64,000 nt of DNA, from the IMG/VR virus record IMGVR_UViG_3300037231_000129, positions 34,025-98,024 of that record. One strand, written 5' to 3'. Below, in pieces: positions 7,141 to 15,202 of the stretch. The notes beneath the pieces were generated by a model. That model made no database searches, was not told the origin of the DNA, and was given only the letters and a program-made list of their open reading frames with translations. The stretch is from a virus. Position 1 is the first letter of the stretch; each line of letters starts with the position of its first letter. The translations under genes and the position numbers were made by a program.

Positions 7141-7668
7141 TTAGGTGTCAGCTTTGCTCACGGGAAGCAGAGACACTGACATAGAATCGATCCCGTAGGC
7201 CTTGAGCGTCGTGCGTGCCTCGATCAGCTGCTCGACCACATCCCGCATCTGGTTGTCGGTCCATTCAGGCCGCGTATCAGCGCCAGGCCGGTCTTTCGGC
7301 CCACAGCTTTGCAGCAAGTCTTCCAGCTCGGCGGAGGTAGCCCGCGGTAGCCGCCAATTGAGCCGCGATCGCCGGCGCGAAGTTTCCCTGCTTGCCGCCA
7401 TGCGCCGCAGCTTGATGAGCTGCTCGAGCACGTCCCTCATTTGACCATCGAGCAGCTCTAGGTCGAGTAGTCTGCGGAGTGTTCGGGCATAACAGAGCCA
7501 CGTGTCGCGACTGATGTGCAACGGCACCTCGAGGCGGGAATTGACCGCGAAATGCCAGAGCAGGAACTGAGGATTGTCGAGTTCTGATGGTCTGCCTGCG
7601 TTCTCGGCTTCGATCTGCCAGTGCTCGGCCCCGTCGGTGATATTGGGAACGTGCAAATTGTCGCTCAT
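7141..7668 (-). CDS. hypothetical helical protein with internal repeat (175 aa)
   Basis: The two halves end alike: DGQMRDVLEQLIKLR near residue 93 and DNQMRDVVEQLIEAR near residue 150, suggesting an internal duplication of a helical unit. ATG 7668 overlaps the upstream stop (ATGA), so the longer ORF start at 7725 was rejected. No family name known. Confidence 0.65.
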   Translation of the reverse strand: MSDNLHVPNITDGAEHWQIEAENAGRPSELDNPQFLLWHFAVNSRLEVPLHISRDTWLCYARTLRRLLDLELLDGQMRDVLEQLIKLRRMAASRETSRRRSRLNWRLPRATSAELEDLLQSCGPKDRPGADTRPEWTDNQMRDVVEQLIEARTTLKAYGIDSMSVSLLPVSKADT

Positions 7669-8045
7669 GTGAGCGGCCACGCGAGGCCCAGCGCGGCCGC
7701 GACCTCCATCGACGTGATCTCCCATCCCTCCTCGGTGTCGCCCTCCTGGCGCATGACGTGAAACGCCGGCAGGGCGTCCTCAGGAAACAGGTCGGCGGCG
7801 ATCGGCGTCTCGTCCACCACCTCGACACCGCCATGAAAGCCTTCCACGGGCTCGACGGTGATCGGCGCGTCGTCACCGTTGGGATTGTGGACGATGTGGC
7901 GCAGCTCGCCGCTGAGCAGCGTGACGTCGAACGGTGGTGGCCCGAAGCCGCCCAGCATGAGCGTCACTTTCGGAATTTCGCGCCAGGTGCCGTTTTCGAT
8001 CCAGCCCCAGGCGCGCCCGTCGTCGAGATTGTCGAACTTGGCCAT
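7665..8045 (-). CDS. hypothetical beta-rich protein (126 aa)
   Basis: Begins MAKFDNLDDGRAWGWIENGT, followed by alternating hydrophobic strands (KVTLMLGGFGPPPFDVTLLS) and an acidic C-terminal half. It abuts the upstream gene (stop at 8046) and overlaps the downstream one by 4 bases. A soluble single-domain protein of unknown role. Confidence 0.65.
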   Translation of the reverse strand: MAKFDNLDDGRAWGWIENGTWREIPKVTLMLGGFGPPPFDVTLLSGELRHIVHNPNGDDAPITVEPVEGFHGGVEVVDETPIAADLFPEDALPAFHVMRQEGDTEEGWEITSMEVAAALGLAWPLT

Positions 8046-8282
8046 TTAGCGCTCCAGCCCTTTAGCGTCGGGCACCTCCAGCCGAAAGTTGATGATCGTG
8101 CCGAGGACAGCCTCGACTGGCTGCATAACAAGAACCACAGGCGCCAACCGATTACAGGCTACCCACCCAGACAAAAATGCCCGGCGATGCATGCCTTCCT
8201 CGCGCACGGTCAGGGTTCCAAGGTGTTGCCGATAGGCCGCATAATCTGCGTACATGGCTTTACGCTTTTCGTCATCAGTCAT
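8046..8282 (-). CDS. hypothetical protein (78 aa)
   Basis: Starts MTDDEKRKAMYADYAAYRQH; the ATG at 8282 overlaps the end of the upstream gene by 8 bases. A charged N-terminal helix is followed by GWVACNRLAPVVLVMQPVEA. No motif recognised. Confidence 0.6.
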   Translation of the reverse strand: MTDDEKRKAMYADYAAYRQHLGTLTVREEGMHRRAFLSGWVACNRLAPVVLVMQPVEAVLGTIINFRLEVPDAKGLER

Positions 8283-8547
8283 GAGGAAGATCCTGCCAAG
8301 CATGTTCGACAGCTTCGACCCGCTGCCATCCTTCGAAGTGGATCAGCGTCTCGGCATCGACCTTGCGCGCGAAACGGAGAGCCTTGCTTGCGTCGTTCGT
8401 CCACAAATCGGGCGTCACCAGCGCTTGCTGCCATTCCCATCGCGACGCCGGCCCAGCTGCATACCAGGACGGTGATCCTACTCCTCGTCGCTCGATGAGC
8501 CAGCCGGTTTCAGCAACCGCTGGCGTCGTCTTGCCGAGATCCCCCAT
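8275..8547 (-). CDS. hypothetical protein (90 aa)
   Basis: Mixed alpha/beta pattern: TGWLIERRGVGSPSWYA, WTNDASKALRFARKVDAETL. The strand-turn-strand then 'W T x D A x K A x R F A' helix resembles small proteins found in many phages that carry an incoming-strand plus helix unit; no function is established. It lies 57 bases downstream of the beta-helix gene. Confidence 0.6.
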   Translation of the reverse strand: MGDLGKTTPAVAETGWLIERRGVGSPSWYAAGPASRWEWQQALVTPDLWTNDASKALRFARKVDAETLIHFEGWQRVEAVEHAWQDLPHD

Positions 8548-8604
8548 GACGCACCGCTTTCCAGTTGCGGCGGCCCCCGAGCAGCAACGCGAGGGCCGCG
8601 TTGA

Positions 8605-10185
8605 TCATGCCGCGGCTGCGATGGCCCCGGTGACCGTCGCAAACCCGCTGATCGTCGGCGCCACGGTTCCCTTATGGGTGCAACCAACCAACACCAGTTT
8701 CGAAGTCGGCATATAGCTGCCAGCCTGGATTTCACCAGCAACACCACCGCCGTCGAAAATGACATCTGTCATTGTAACAGTGGCACCCGTCGCCTGGTTT
8801 AAGGCGCTCTCCATGCTGTATCCGAAGAACAGCGTATTCGCCGCATTGGCTCGCAGCGCGATCGTGGTTCCGGTGATCGACACCAGGCCACCGTCAGGGA
8901 TGTCGACGACACTTCCGGAAACCGCGCCGCCGTCGGCCGCGCCGCCCGTCAGCACGCCGCCGGTGATGGTCGTTGTTCCCGCCCGTGATTTGACCGCGTG
9001 TGTGGAAAGCGGACCGGTCGATACAGTCGATGTCCCCAGCACGAATTTTGTGGTCGGACTGCCGCCGACATACATCTCGTGCGTGTAACCATCGCCAGCA
9101 CCATTGCCGTGGATGTTGCTGCCGTTGACCGTGATGTTGCTGGCGAAGGTCAGAATTCCGTCCTGACAGCCGGTGATCTCGACATCGGTCAGCGTGAAGC
9201 CGATCCCGGCCGCGCCGTCTCGCACTCCCGCCGCGTTGTTGCCCAAGGACGCTGGCACCGCCGCACCTTGAATCGTCAGCTTCTCGATCGTCACGCCGGC
9301 CACCGTTGGGACCAAGACGGCCTTGTTCTCATATGGCGGCAAATCGGTGGCGTTGATCGTTGTCACCCCCGTCCCGGCGCCAGTCACGATCCCGGCCACA
9401 TTGATCGCGCCGGTACCGACAAACGTCCCGGCGCCCAAGGTCAGCGTCTGGCCTGTCGCCAGATCCGTTAGAAGCGTGGCAAGCGTTCCCGATTTGGCGA
9501 CACCAGCGATTGTGCCGGCGACGGTGGTCAGCGCGGGCGCAGGCACCGGGATCGGAGCCGCTGGGACGGCACTTTGAGGCAGGAACGTCATATTCGAGCC
9601 GTTCGAGTTGAAAATCGACGTGGCATACGAAGCACTCCCGGTGCCCCGCGAGTTCGCCGCGTCCTGATTACACCACCACGGGATCAGGCCGACGGTTGCC
9701 GCGTTGATCCACAGTCCATTCAAGCCTGGCCCGGTTGCATTGATCTCGAAGCCGGTCATGCCCGTGAAATCGCCGTTGATAGTGAAAACCTGCGATCCGG
9801 TCATGGTCTCGCCAACGTCCGAGGTCACGGTCAGGGGGCCGGCGAGCGCCGTTTGCTCGGTTCCCTGATTCATGATGAGCACGAATTCGCAGCTGCCCGC
9901 CGTGCCCGGGTTGTTCGAAAGGGTGAGCTGGATGCTGTTGGGGCCTTTGCCGAGAGTGACTGGCGCTCCGGCTGCAATTCCCGTCGGCATTGCGAGGGGA
10001 TAAGCGTTGGTGCTGCCGGTGACGACCGGCGTCGTGCCGCCTCCCGTGGTGCCACCTCCCGTGGTACCGCCTCCCGTGCCCGTCCCGCTGCCTGTTACGC
10101 TGGCACCGCCGCCTGTTAAGACGGTGGTCTCGACGGTGGTCGATGAAAGGGTCGTGGTCTTCGTGGTGGTGTTGTTGCCGCTCAT
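8605..10185 (-). CDS. right-handed beta-helix protein (putative tail fibre, spike or depolymerase)
   Basis: 526 residues. The N-terminus is Thr/Gly-rich with a GGGTTGGGTTGGGTT tract (about residues 45-60). The centre and C-terminus consist of short repeating strands (GFTLTDVEITGCQDGIL, NITVNGSNIHGNG, VSITGTTIALRAN) typical of parallel beta-helices in phage spikes and polysaccharide lyases. No catalytic residues can be assigned. ATG 10185 has a GAGGAG site 7 bases upstream. Position away from the tail module, between early-type genes and the tRNAs, is unusual. Confidence 0.7.
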   Translation of the reverse strand: MSGNNTTTKTTTLSSTTVETTVLTGGGASVTGSGTGTGGGTTGGGTTGGGTTPVVTGSTNAYPLAMPTGIAAGAPVTLGKGPNSIQLTLSNNPGTAGSCEFVLIMNQGTEQTALAGPLTVTSDVGETMTGSQVFTINGDFTGMTGFEINATGPGLNGLWINAATVGLIPWWCNQDAANSRGTGSASYATSIFNSNGSNMTFLPQSAVPAAPIPVPAPALTTVAGTIAGVAKSGTLATLLTDLATGQTLTLGAGTFVGTGAINVAGIVTGAGTGVTTINATDLPPYENKAVLVPTVAGVTIEKLTIQGAAVPASLGNNAAGVRDGAAGIGFTLTDVEITGCQDGILTFASNITVNGSNIHGNGAGDGYTHEMYVGGSPTTKFVLGTSTVSTGPLSTHAVKSRAGTTTITGGVLTGGAADGGAVSGSVVDIPDGGLVSITGTTIALRANAANTLFFGYSMESALNQATGATVTMTDVIFDGGGVAGEIQAGSYMPTSKLVLVGCTHKGTVAPTISGFATVTGAIAAAA

Positions 10186-10219
10186 GGGTGTCTCCTCTGA
10201 AATCATAGAAAAATTGCAA

Positions 10220-10456
10220 TTATTCAGTCGGCGTCGCGATCTGGCCCTTGACCATATCGAGTAGAAACTTGTTTAGCCTGTTTTGAGCTATCACGGCTGG
10301 ACCAATTAAAGTGTTGACCTCGGCCTGCGCCGCATCGAGCCGCATGCGAGCGGCCCTTAGCTTCGCCTGATATCGCGCGGCGTCAGCGACCAACGTACGG
10401 ATCTGAGCAAGATCATCGTCAGCCACGACGAACGGCGCGCCGCAGAGCTGCTTCAC
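10220..10456 (-). CDS. hypothetical coiled-coil protein (78 aa)
   Basis: Nearly all helix with heptad pattern (IRTLVADAARYQAKLRAARM, LDAAQAEVNTL). It overlaps the end of the upstream 328-residue gene by 38 bases and precedes the beta-helix gene, so it may be a chaperone or linker for one of them. That is inference from position only. Confidence 0.6.
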   Translation of the reverse strand: MKQLCGAPFVVADDDLAQIRTLVADAARYQAKLRAARMRLDAAQAEVNTLIGPAVIAQNRLNKFLLDMVKGQIATPTE

Positions 10457-11405
10457 GTTGGAGACGCTCCGCCGCGTTTTTCAACTGCTCGACCTGGCCG
10501 GGCGTGACTCGAGCATGCACCAAATCGTCGAGAACCTCGTCGACGCGTTTGGCGACCTTACGAGCCGCTTCGATTTCCTCGGCCTTTTCCACGGCTGCCC
10601 GCGCGACGACGATCTCGCCAGCGACGGATCTGAGTCGTTCTCGACCTGATTGCTGGAGGACCAGTGCGGGATCGTTGTAGATCCCCTCCTGCATGGGATG
10701 ACCTCCCATCGGCACGATCCCGACGCTTTTGCCGTCCGGCGCCATCTCGGCGTGCGTCCCATAAAGGTCACCCGCGCGCAACATACGTTCCGCCTCCGCG
10801 ATCATTTCGTCGGAGAAAGCCTTATCGGTCTCGGAATTACCGAAACGACCGAAACCCTTGCACGATATCGAGTATCTCGGCACAGCGTCAGTGCTCGGCG
10901 GAAGCCGCGCCACCGGATGATCGCTCGCCAGGAAACGTCGTTCGCAGCGCAGCCACGCCTCCGCCGGCTTCGGACTGGGTTTCTGGGACGTGATTCCCGG
11001 TCCAAATGGGTCTGCCGAGGCGATCTGCGACGTTTGGCCGGCGAGAGGCTTGGTGATGACGGCTTCGATCTGCGCCCGCAGCTTCGTCTCCTCATCCTCG
11101 AGATCGTCGAAGATCATCATGCTCGCGCTCAAGCCTGTTAGGCTCGCCGCCGGCGATATCTTCGTCGTCTTCCAACGATACCCGACCGGGATTGGCACCG
11201 TATTGTCCTCTGGGTGAAACACGGAAACGGGCCCATGCTCGAGGCCGACCTCGACGTCTGCGACTCGGAACACGGGCTCGAGCGCTTCCAGTGGGATGCG
11301 AAAATTCTTCCGCAAAACACCGAATCCCTGCGATTTCCCACAATTTAACAAAGCCTGCATCTCGGCCAAAGTCGGGAGAACCTTCGGTGGATCGCCGCAT
11401 GCCAT
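10419..11405 (-). CDS. hypothetical protein (328 aa)
   Basis: No family recognised. The N-terminal half includes LLNCGKSQGFGVLRKNFRIP and a beta-like FRVADVEVGLEHGPVSVF; the C-terminal third is a long charged helix (VEKAEEIEAARKVAKRVDEV) likely to form a coiled coil. It lies next to a coiled-coil gene and upstream of the beta-helix protein, so a virion role is possible. Reads as one intact frame. Confidence 0.65.
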   Translation of the reverse strand: MACGDPPKVLPTLAEMQALLNCGKSQGFGVLRKNFRIPLEALEPVFRVADVEVGLEHGPVSVFHPEDNTVPIPVGYRWKTTKISPAASLTGLSASMMIFDDLEDEETKLRAQIEAVITKPLAGQTSQIASADPFGPGITSQKPSPKPAEAWLRCERRFLASDHPVARLPPSTDAVPRYSISCKGFGRFGNSETDKAFSDEMIAEAERMLRAGDLYGTHAEMAPDGKSVGIVPMGGHPMQEGIYNDPALVLQQSGRERLRSVAGEIVVARAAVEKAEEIEAARKVAKRVDEVLDDLVHARVTPGQVEQLKNAAERLQREAALRRAVRRG

Positions 11406-11445
11406 TTGCCTGCCTCCATTCCTGATCCCAGCATCATAGGCGCAT

Positions 11446-11521
11446 TGGTGCCCAGGGATGGAATCGAACCACCGACTCCCGCGTTTTCGGCGCGGAGCTC
11501 TACCAACTGAGCTACCCGGGC
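11446..11521 (-). tRNA. tRNA-Phe (GAA)
   Basis: 76-nt cloverleaf on the minus strand. Acceptor GCCCGGG pairs with CCTGGGC, D-arm GCTC/GAGC, anticodon stem CCGCG/CGCGG with loop CCGAAAA (anticodon GAA), T-arm loop TTCGATT, and an encoded A-CCA end. Encoded CCA and intact stems indicate a functional phage tRNA. Confidence 0.93.
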
Positions 11522-11526
11522 AACGA

Positions 11527-11625
11527 GCCTGGTGAGGGATTCGAACCCCCGACCTCTCTACAGTCCCACAGCCGTGAAGCTGACCCTGCTTGAGTGCTCT
11601 GACCGAATAACTGAGCTACCCAGAC
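11527..11625 (-). tRNA. tRNA-like element with enlarged anticodon loop (degenerate or interrupted)
   Basis: Acceptor GTCTGGG/ACCAGGC pairs at six of seven positions, D-stem GCTC/GAGC is intact with a 13-nt D-loop, and the T-arm GGGGG-TTCGAAT-CCCTC is good. The anticodon arm is abnormal: CTCAA/TAGAG closes a loop of about 29 nt instead of 7, an excess of about 22 nt. No CCA is encoded. A GTA (Tyr-like, CTGTAGA) and a CAC triplet lie in the loop, but neither sits in a proper 7-nt loop. It is either a decayed tRNA or one interrupted in the anticodon loop. Confidence 0.5.
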
Positions 11626-11658
11626 CCGACGCAACCTTGATCGGCCCATGATCGTGTG

Positions 11659-12783
11659 TCAATCAGGCTTCGGCACTTCCTCCTCCGGATCCATAACTCG
11701 CCGCAGATCCTCAAGACTGTCCGGCGGCGGCGGCCGCGGCGGCTCACTCTCGCGCCGCACCTCGCCGGCGAGCAGCAACTGCCCCGCGCGCACGATGCGC
11801 AGCTCGTCGCTGCGCAGCTTCGACATATCCGCCTGTGGCAGCAACGCCGGATCCGCCGGCGGCACCGTGGGCCCGCGACCACCACCCCCGCCCAGCGCCA
11901 GGCCGGCGATCGCGCGTTCCAGAGTGATTGTGTCCTTCAGCGAGTTGGTGAGCGCCCGCAGCGTCCCCGCCAGCGTGTCGCCCTCGGTCGGCAGCAATAG
12001 CGTCAGCGCAGCCCGCTGCACCTTCAACAGCTTCTCCTGCGCGTCCTCCTCCTCAAGGCCCTCGGTTTTCACGTAATCATGCGGCGTCAGGTAAACCGAC
12101 AATAAATGCGTCACTTCCGCCAAGATCCGCTTATGTCGCTCCACCTGCTGGAGCTGCTGCAGCGACATCATCCCGCGCAGCGTTGAAAGGTGAACCTGGA
12201 GCTCCGCTTGCTCCTCTTTCGACCGCGTTGGGAATATAGTCGCTTCGGGTGGTTTAGGCGGTGGTTTCGCTCCCGGAAACGGGATTACGTGCGCACCCGG
12301 CGCTTTGCCGGCCTTCGCTGGCTTGGCGGAATCCCCGACGGGCTTGGCTGGTTCTTCGGGAGGGGTCTGCTGGGGTGCCGGCGGAACGGGGGGTGGGAAT
12401 GGCGTCCCAGGCCGAACAGCCGGTGGCCCATGCGGCCCTGCCTGCCGCTTTGCGATCCGCTGGGCCTTCTTTGGCATGGGTGGACCGCCGAGGCTCTTGG
12501 CCAGCCCCTGCGCCAGGACTTCGTCGTGCGCCTCCGCCGCGGCATCCTTCACCTGGCGATCGAATTCCGCGGCCTGCTGCTTGGTGAGCTTCTTCATCTC
12601 GCCGGGAGAGGTGTATTTGAGCCAGCCGCCGACCTCGATCCAGTACTCGATGGCCCCCCGGTGAACACCATATTTCCTAGCCAGGTAGCGCTGGGAGCAG
12701 GCGGAGTTTTCGTATTCCCAGCGGCAGGCTGCCAGGTGTGCGTCGGTTAACTTCCGGACAATCCGGGTTGGATGCTTAGCCAT
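11659..12783 (-). CDS. terminase small subunit-like DNA-binding protein
   Basis: 374 residues. The N-terminus has a helix-turn-helix (CSQRYLARKYGVHRGAIEYW, about residues 29-48) followed by EVGGW, the pattern of phage terminase small subunits that select DNA for packaging. A Pro/Ala-rich linker (about 100-190) leads to a helical region and a Gly/Pro-rich end. It is much longer than usual small subunits (about 150-200). It is on the same strand as terL but 7 kb upstream. A transcriptional or other DNA-binding role is possible. Confidence 0.6.
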   Translation of the reverse strand: MAKHPTRIVRKLTDAHLAACRWEYENSACSQRYLARKYGVHRGAIEYWIEVGGWLKYTSPGEMKKLTKQQAAEFDRQVKDAAAEAHDEVLAQGLAKSLGGPPMPKKAQRIAKRQAGPHGPPAVRPGTPFPPPVPPAPQQTPPEEPAKPVGDSAKPAKAGKAPGAHVIPFPGAKPPPKPPEATIFPTRSKEEQAELQVHLSTLRGMMSLQQLQQVERHKRILAEVTHLLSVYLTPHDYVKTEGLEEEDAQEKLLKVQRAALTLLLPTEGDTLAGTLRALTNSLKDTITLERAIAGLALGGGGGRGPTVPPADPALLPQADMSKLRSDELRIVRAGQLLLAGEVRRESEPPRPPPPDSLEDLRRVMDPEEEVPKPD

Positions 12784-12843
12784 GGCAACAATTCAACATT
12801 TTTGTAAGAAAAACGCAACGAGACCTTGAAATTATCATTGATT

Positions 12844-12872
12844 TTGCACCGAAAAACACCACATACTTATAG
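12844..12872 (+). promoter_or_regulatory. sigma-70-like promoter for the 12.9-16.9 kb array
   Basis: TTGCAC, a 17-base spacer and TTATAG lie in an AT-rich segment between divergent genes starting at 12783 and 12944. Directly downstream is a perfect 6-bp hairpin (GACCGA aacgc TCGGTC, 12871-12887). Confidence 0.5.
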
Positions 12873-12943
12873 ACCGAAACGCTCGGTCGGCCCAGCCGGG
12901 ACACCCCCGTTGCTGGGTCTTTGCATATCTAAGGAACACCACC

Positions 12944-13309
12944 ATGTTCAAAAAGTTCTTCCGCAAAATCGTCCCGGCAGTTCCTGGCTCCCCAAGGGGT
13001 CCTTTGGTTCTTGTCGTGACACCTCCGACGGCTCTTGCCGAGCCTGTCGTCGATTTCCTGACCCCGTTCATCCAGTTCTCTCGGATGCGGATCAATTCGC
13101 TTCGGATGTCCAGTTGCTGTCCCACCTCTGTGGTGGCACGGAAGCTGCGAAGGATCGAAGCAAAAATCGATAATTTCCAAAGACTGGTTATCTGCCCAAC
13201 CGGTCTCGATCTTGAACTCTCGATCATCATGGTCGTCGAGCTCATCAACGGGATTACCGCCGATTTGGACCAGGTCGTCAGTGAAATGGGAGTTGTCGAA
13301 ACCGTCTAG
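12944..13309 (+). CDS. hypothetical protein (121 aa)
   Basis: First gene of the plus array. A basic start (MFKKFFRKIVPAVPG) is followed by a hydrophobic stretch (PLVLVVTPPTALAEPVVDFL) that could be a membrane or signal segment, then a helical C-terminus. Its leader differs from those of the next genes but also has hairpins and an AAGGAA ribosome site. An antisense frame is open here but lacks these signals. No family recognised. Confidence 0.6.
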   Translation: MFKKFFRKIVPAVPGSPRGPLVLVVTPPTALAEPVVDFLTPFIQFSRMRINSLRMSSCCPTSVVARKLRRIEAKIDNFQRLVICPTGLDLELSIIMVVELINGITADLDQVVSEMGVVETV

Positions 13310-13387
13310 CGCCGCGTGAGCGGCGTGCCTTCCCTGTGATCAAGCAGGGCAGAGAGCTGGCTGCGCTCCAGCGAAAGGCACACCCCA
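13310..13387 (+). repeat. structured start-associated leader, type 1 (copy 1)
   Basis: Stem A CCCTG/CAGGG (13332-13349), conserved cagaga, stem B GCTGG/CCAGC (13356-13372), then GAAAGGCACACCCCA directly before ATG. A further GCCGC/GCGGC hairpin lies at the 5' end. Confidence 0.75.
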
Positions 13388-13756
13388 ATGTTCAACGCAA
13401 TCCTCCCCGTCGTTCGTCCCGTCGCCATTGCTGGCGCCCGGGTTGCCGGCGGCATCGCCATTGACGTGACCAAGACCGCTGCCGGCGTCGTTGTCGGTAT
13501 CGCGCTCGCGGTCGGTCTGGTTCGTGGTCTCAACAAAATCGAAACCACGTATCAGACGGTCAAGACCCGCCGCCAGGCGCGGCAGATCGCCAAATCGGTG
13601 GCTCAGGAAATCGCAAAACGCAATCTCCTGGCCTCCAACGGCTTTCTGCACCGCGACCAAGTGGCTCCTCAGCTGCACGCTGAGATCCAACGGATGATCG
13701 ACAATGGCCGTCTGGTCCTTGTCGCCGATCCGATCTCCGATGAGCTCGCCGCGTAA
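13388..13756 (+). CDS. hypothetical membrane-associated protein (122 aa)
   Basis: N-terminal 40 residues are hydrophobic (AIAGARVAGGIAIDVTKTA, then GVVVGIALAVGLVRGL), probably one or two membrane segments; the rest is a basic helical domain (KTRRQARQIAKSVAQEIAKR). The same plan, hydrophobic N-terminus plus helical C-terminus, recurs in the genes at 14609 and 14816, so they may be distantly related or act together at the membrane. Confidence 0.65.
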   Translation: MFNAILPVVRPVAIAGARVAGGIAIDVTKTAAGVVVGIALAVGLVRGLNKIETTYQTVKTRRQARQIAKSVAQEIAKRNLLASNGFLHRDQVAPQLHAEIQRMIDNGRLVLVADPISDELAA

Positions 13757-13868
13757 GCGGCGTGCCTTCGGGCCTCCTAAGACCACGCCGCACCATGCGG
13801 CGTGCCTATCCAGCACCGCTGGACAGAGAGCCGAGACCTGTCCGTCTCGGCGAAAGGCACACCCCAAT
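13757..13868 (+). repeat. structured start-associated leader, type 1 (copy 2)
   Basis: Stem A CCAGC/GCTGG, conserved acagaga, stem B GCCGAGA/TCTCGGC, then GAAAGGCACACCCCA before the ATG. Two extra hairpins precede it (GCCGC/GCGGC and CACGCCGC/GCGGCGTG). Confidence 0.75.
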
Positions 13869-14138
13869 ATGCCCACCCCCACAGAAGAAATCCTCGATCC
13901 CTCCGATGAAGAGCTGGTCGAGACCCTACGCTGCATCAACAGCCTGGCTCGGCTCCGTGAAATCATGGGCGGCCGCCTCGGCAGCTCTGATCCAACGGTC
14001 GCACTCTTGGTAGCGGTCATCTTCCGTCTCGAGCGCGACTACCAAACGGATTCGAGCGAGGCTCAGCGTGACGAAATCAGACGCCTGGTGGCTTCGGAAA
14101 AAAGACACGAAATCACCAGCCTGCTGAATTCGCTATAA
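13869..14138 (+). CDS. hypothetical helical protein (89 aa)
   Basis: Acidic N-terminus (MPTPTEEILDPSDEELVETL) followed by helices with regular leucine spacing (LARLREIMGG, VALLVAVIFRLERDY). Soluble and all-helical by pattern. No family recognised. Confidence 0.6.
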   Translation: MPTPTEEILDPSDEELVETLRCINSLARLREIMGGRLGSSDPTVALLVAVIFRLERDYQTDSSEAQRDEIRRLVASEKRHEITSLLNSL

Positions 14139-14220
14139 GAACCTGGCGCAAGCCAGGGCCTTCCCCACCCCGTGGGGCAGAGAGCCGGGACCTGTCAGTT
14201 CTGGCGAAAGGCACACCCCA
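14139..14220 (+). repeat. structured start-associated leader, type 1 (copy 3)
   Basis: Upstream hairpin CCTGGC/GCCAGG, stem A CCCCA/TGGGG, cagaga, stem B GCCGGGA/TTCTGGC (G-T pairs), then GAAAGGCACACCCCA before ATG. Confidence 0.75.
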
Positions 14221-14541
14221 ATGACTTTCAAATCCTTCCTGTCGGCGACCGGCAGCGCGATCGGTGCCACGGCAAAGATCATGAACGACGTCGCCATGAC
14301 CAATGCACGTGGCAATCTCCTGTTGAGGCTTCCGACCGAGATCGACAAGATCGATACCGCATTCGGAACCTTGACAACCGATCTTCACATGCTCGCCGCC
14401 TACGGCAAACCGAGCTCTTCCGAGCAGCTTCGCGCTACGCGGGAGATCTCTGACAAACTGGCAGCTTTGGCCGCCAAGCTTGTCGCAACATCCTCCGAAC
14501 TCGCGGCTTTGGCCGGGGCCAAGAAGATGAGCCCCGCATGA
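14221..14541 (+). CDS. hypothetical helical protein (106 aa)
   Basis: Helical throughout, with long heptad-like runs (LLLRLPTEIDKIDTAFGTL, LRATREISDKLAALAAKLV). Likely a coiled-coil bundle. No signal peptide or metal site. Confidence 0.6.
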   Translation: MTFKSFLSATGSAIGATAKIMNDVAMTNARGNLLLRLPTEIDKIDTAFGTLTTDLHMLAAYGKPSSSEQLRATREISDKLAALAAKLVATSSELAALAGAKKMSPA

Positions 14542-14608
14542 CGGGGCGCCTTTCCAGCACCGCTGGACAGAGAGCCGAGACCTGTCGTCTCGGCGAAAGG
14601 CACACCCA
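14542..14608 (+). repeat. structured start-associated leader, type 1 (copy 4)
   Basis: Stem A CCAGC/GCTGG, acagaga, stem B GCCGAGA/TCTCGGC with a shorter loop than copy 2, then GAAAGGCACACCCA before ATG. Confidence 0.75.
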
Positions 14609-14731
14609 ATGCTCAAAACTCTTACCCGAAAACTCCTGGTCACAGGCGTTGCGCTCCTATCGGGCGCCACGGTGGCCGGGATCACTCTCGCGATCATCTC
14701 CGTCAAGGGCGCGAAAGGCGCACCCGAATAA
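14609..14731 (+). CDS. small membrane protein (40 aa)
   Basis: MLKTLTRKLLVTGVALLSG continues into one hydrophobic helix of about 25 residues, ending in a short basic tail (VKGAKGAPE). It is below most gene-calling limits but has its own type 1 leader with ribosome site and correct spacing, so it is almost certainly translated. Confidence 0.65.
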   Translation: MLKTLTRKLLVTGVALLSGATVAGITLAIISVKGAKGAPE

Positions 14732-14815
14732 CCAAACTGCCCCTCTCGTAGGGGCGCCTTCCCCGCACCGCGGGGCAGAGAGCATCCCTGCAATGGATGC
14801 GAAAGGCACACCCCA
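14732..14815 (+). repeat. structured start-associated leader, type 1 (copy 5)
   Basis: Upstream hairpin GCCCCT/AGGGGC, stem A CCCCGC/GCGGGG, cagaga, stem B GCATCC/GGATGC, then GAAAGGCACACCCCA before ATG. Stem B differs entirely from other copies yet still pairs. Confidence 0.75.
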
Positions 14816-15202
14816 ATGAGTTTTGCTTCATCCTTCGGCCAGCCGCTCGCGCGTACTGGCCTTAATTTGCTTCGTGGGTCCACGATCCAGGCCATCGCCC
14901 GCACTGTGGGCGTTGTCGCTGCCGCGGGTCTCCTCGGAGCAGTCTACCACGTCGTCAACGACGAGGCCCGCAACGTCGTCCAGCTCGCCCGCTTGCGAGG
15001 CCAGTACCGCCGGCACCGCCACGATCGAATACTCGTAGCGACGCTCGGCACGGCTCTGGATCCGCAGCTGCAATACCAGCTGCTCTCGTCGCGGGATGCA
15101 TTCAAACGCATCACACGCCTGCTGGTCGATCCGGCCGTCGACGACGTCTCACGTAACCAGCTGCGCCAAGCCATTGTCATGGCCTGCTCGCAGCCGGTTT
15201 AG
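14816..15202 (+). CDS. hypothetical membrane-associated protein (128 aa)
   Basis: A weakly hydrophobic segment (IARTVGVVAAAGLLGAVYHV, about residues 27-46) is followed by a basic helical domain (LARLRGQYRRHRHDR) and a helical end. Same overall plan as the gene at 13388. No known family. Confidence 0.6.
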   Translation: MSFASSFGQPLARTGLNLLRGSTIQAIARTVGVVAAAGLLGAVYHVVNDEARNVVQLARLRGQYRRHRHDRILVATLGTALDPQLQYQLLSSRDAFKRITRLLVDPAVDDVSRNQLRQAIVMACSQPV

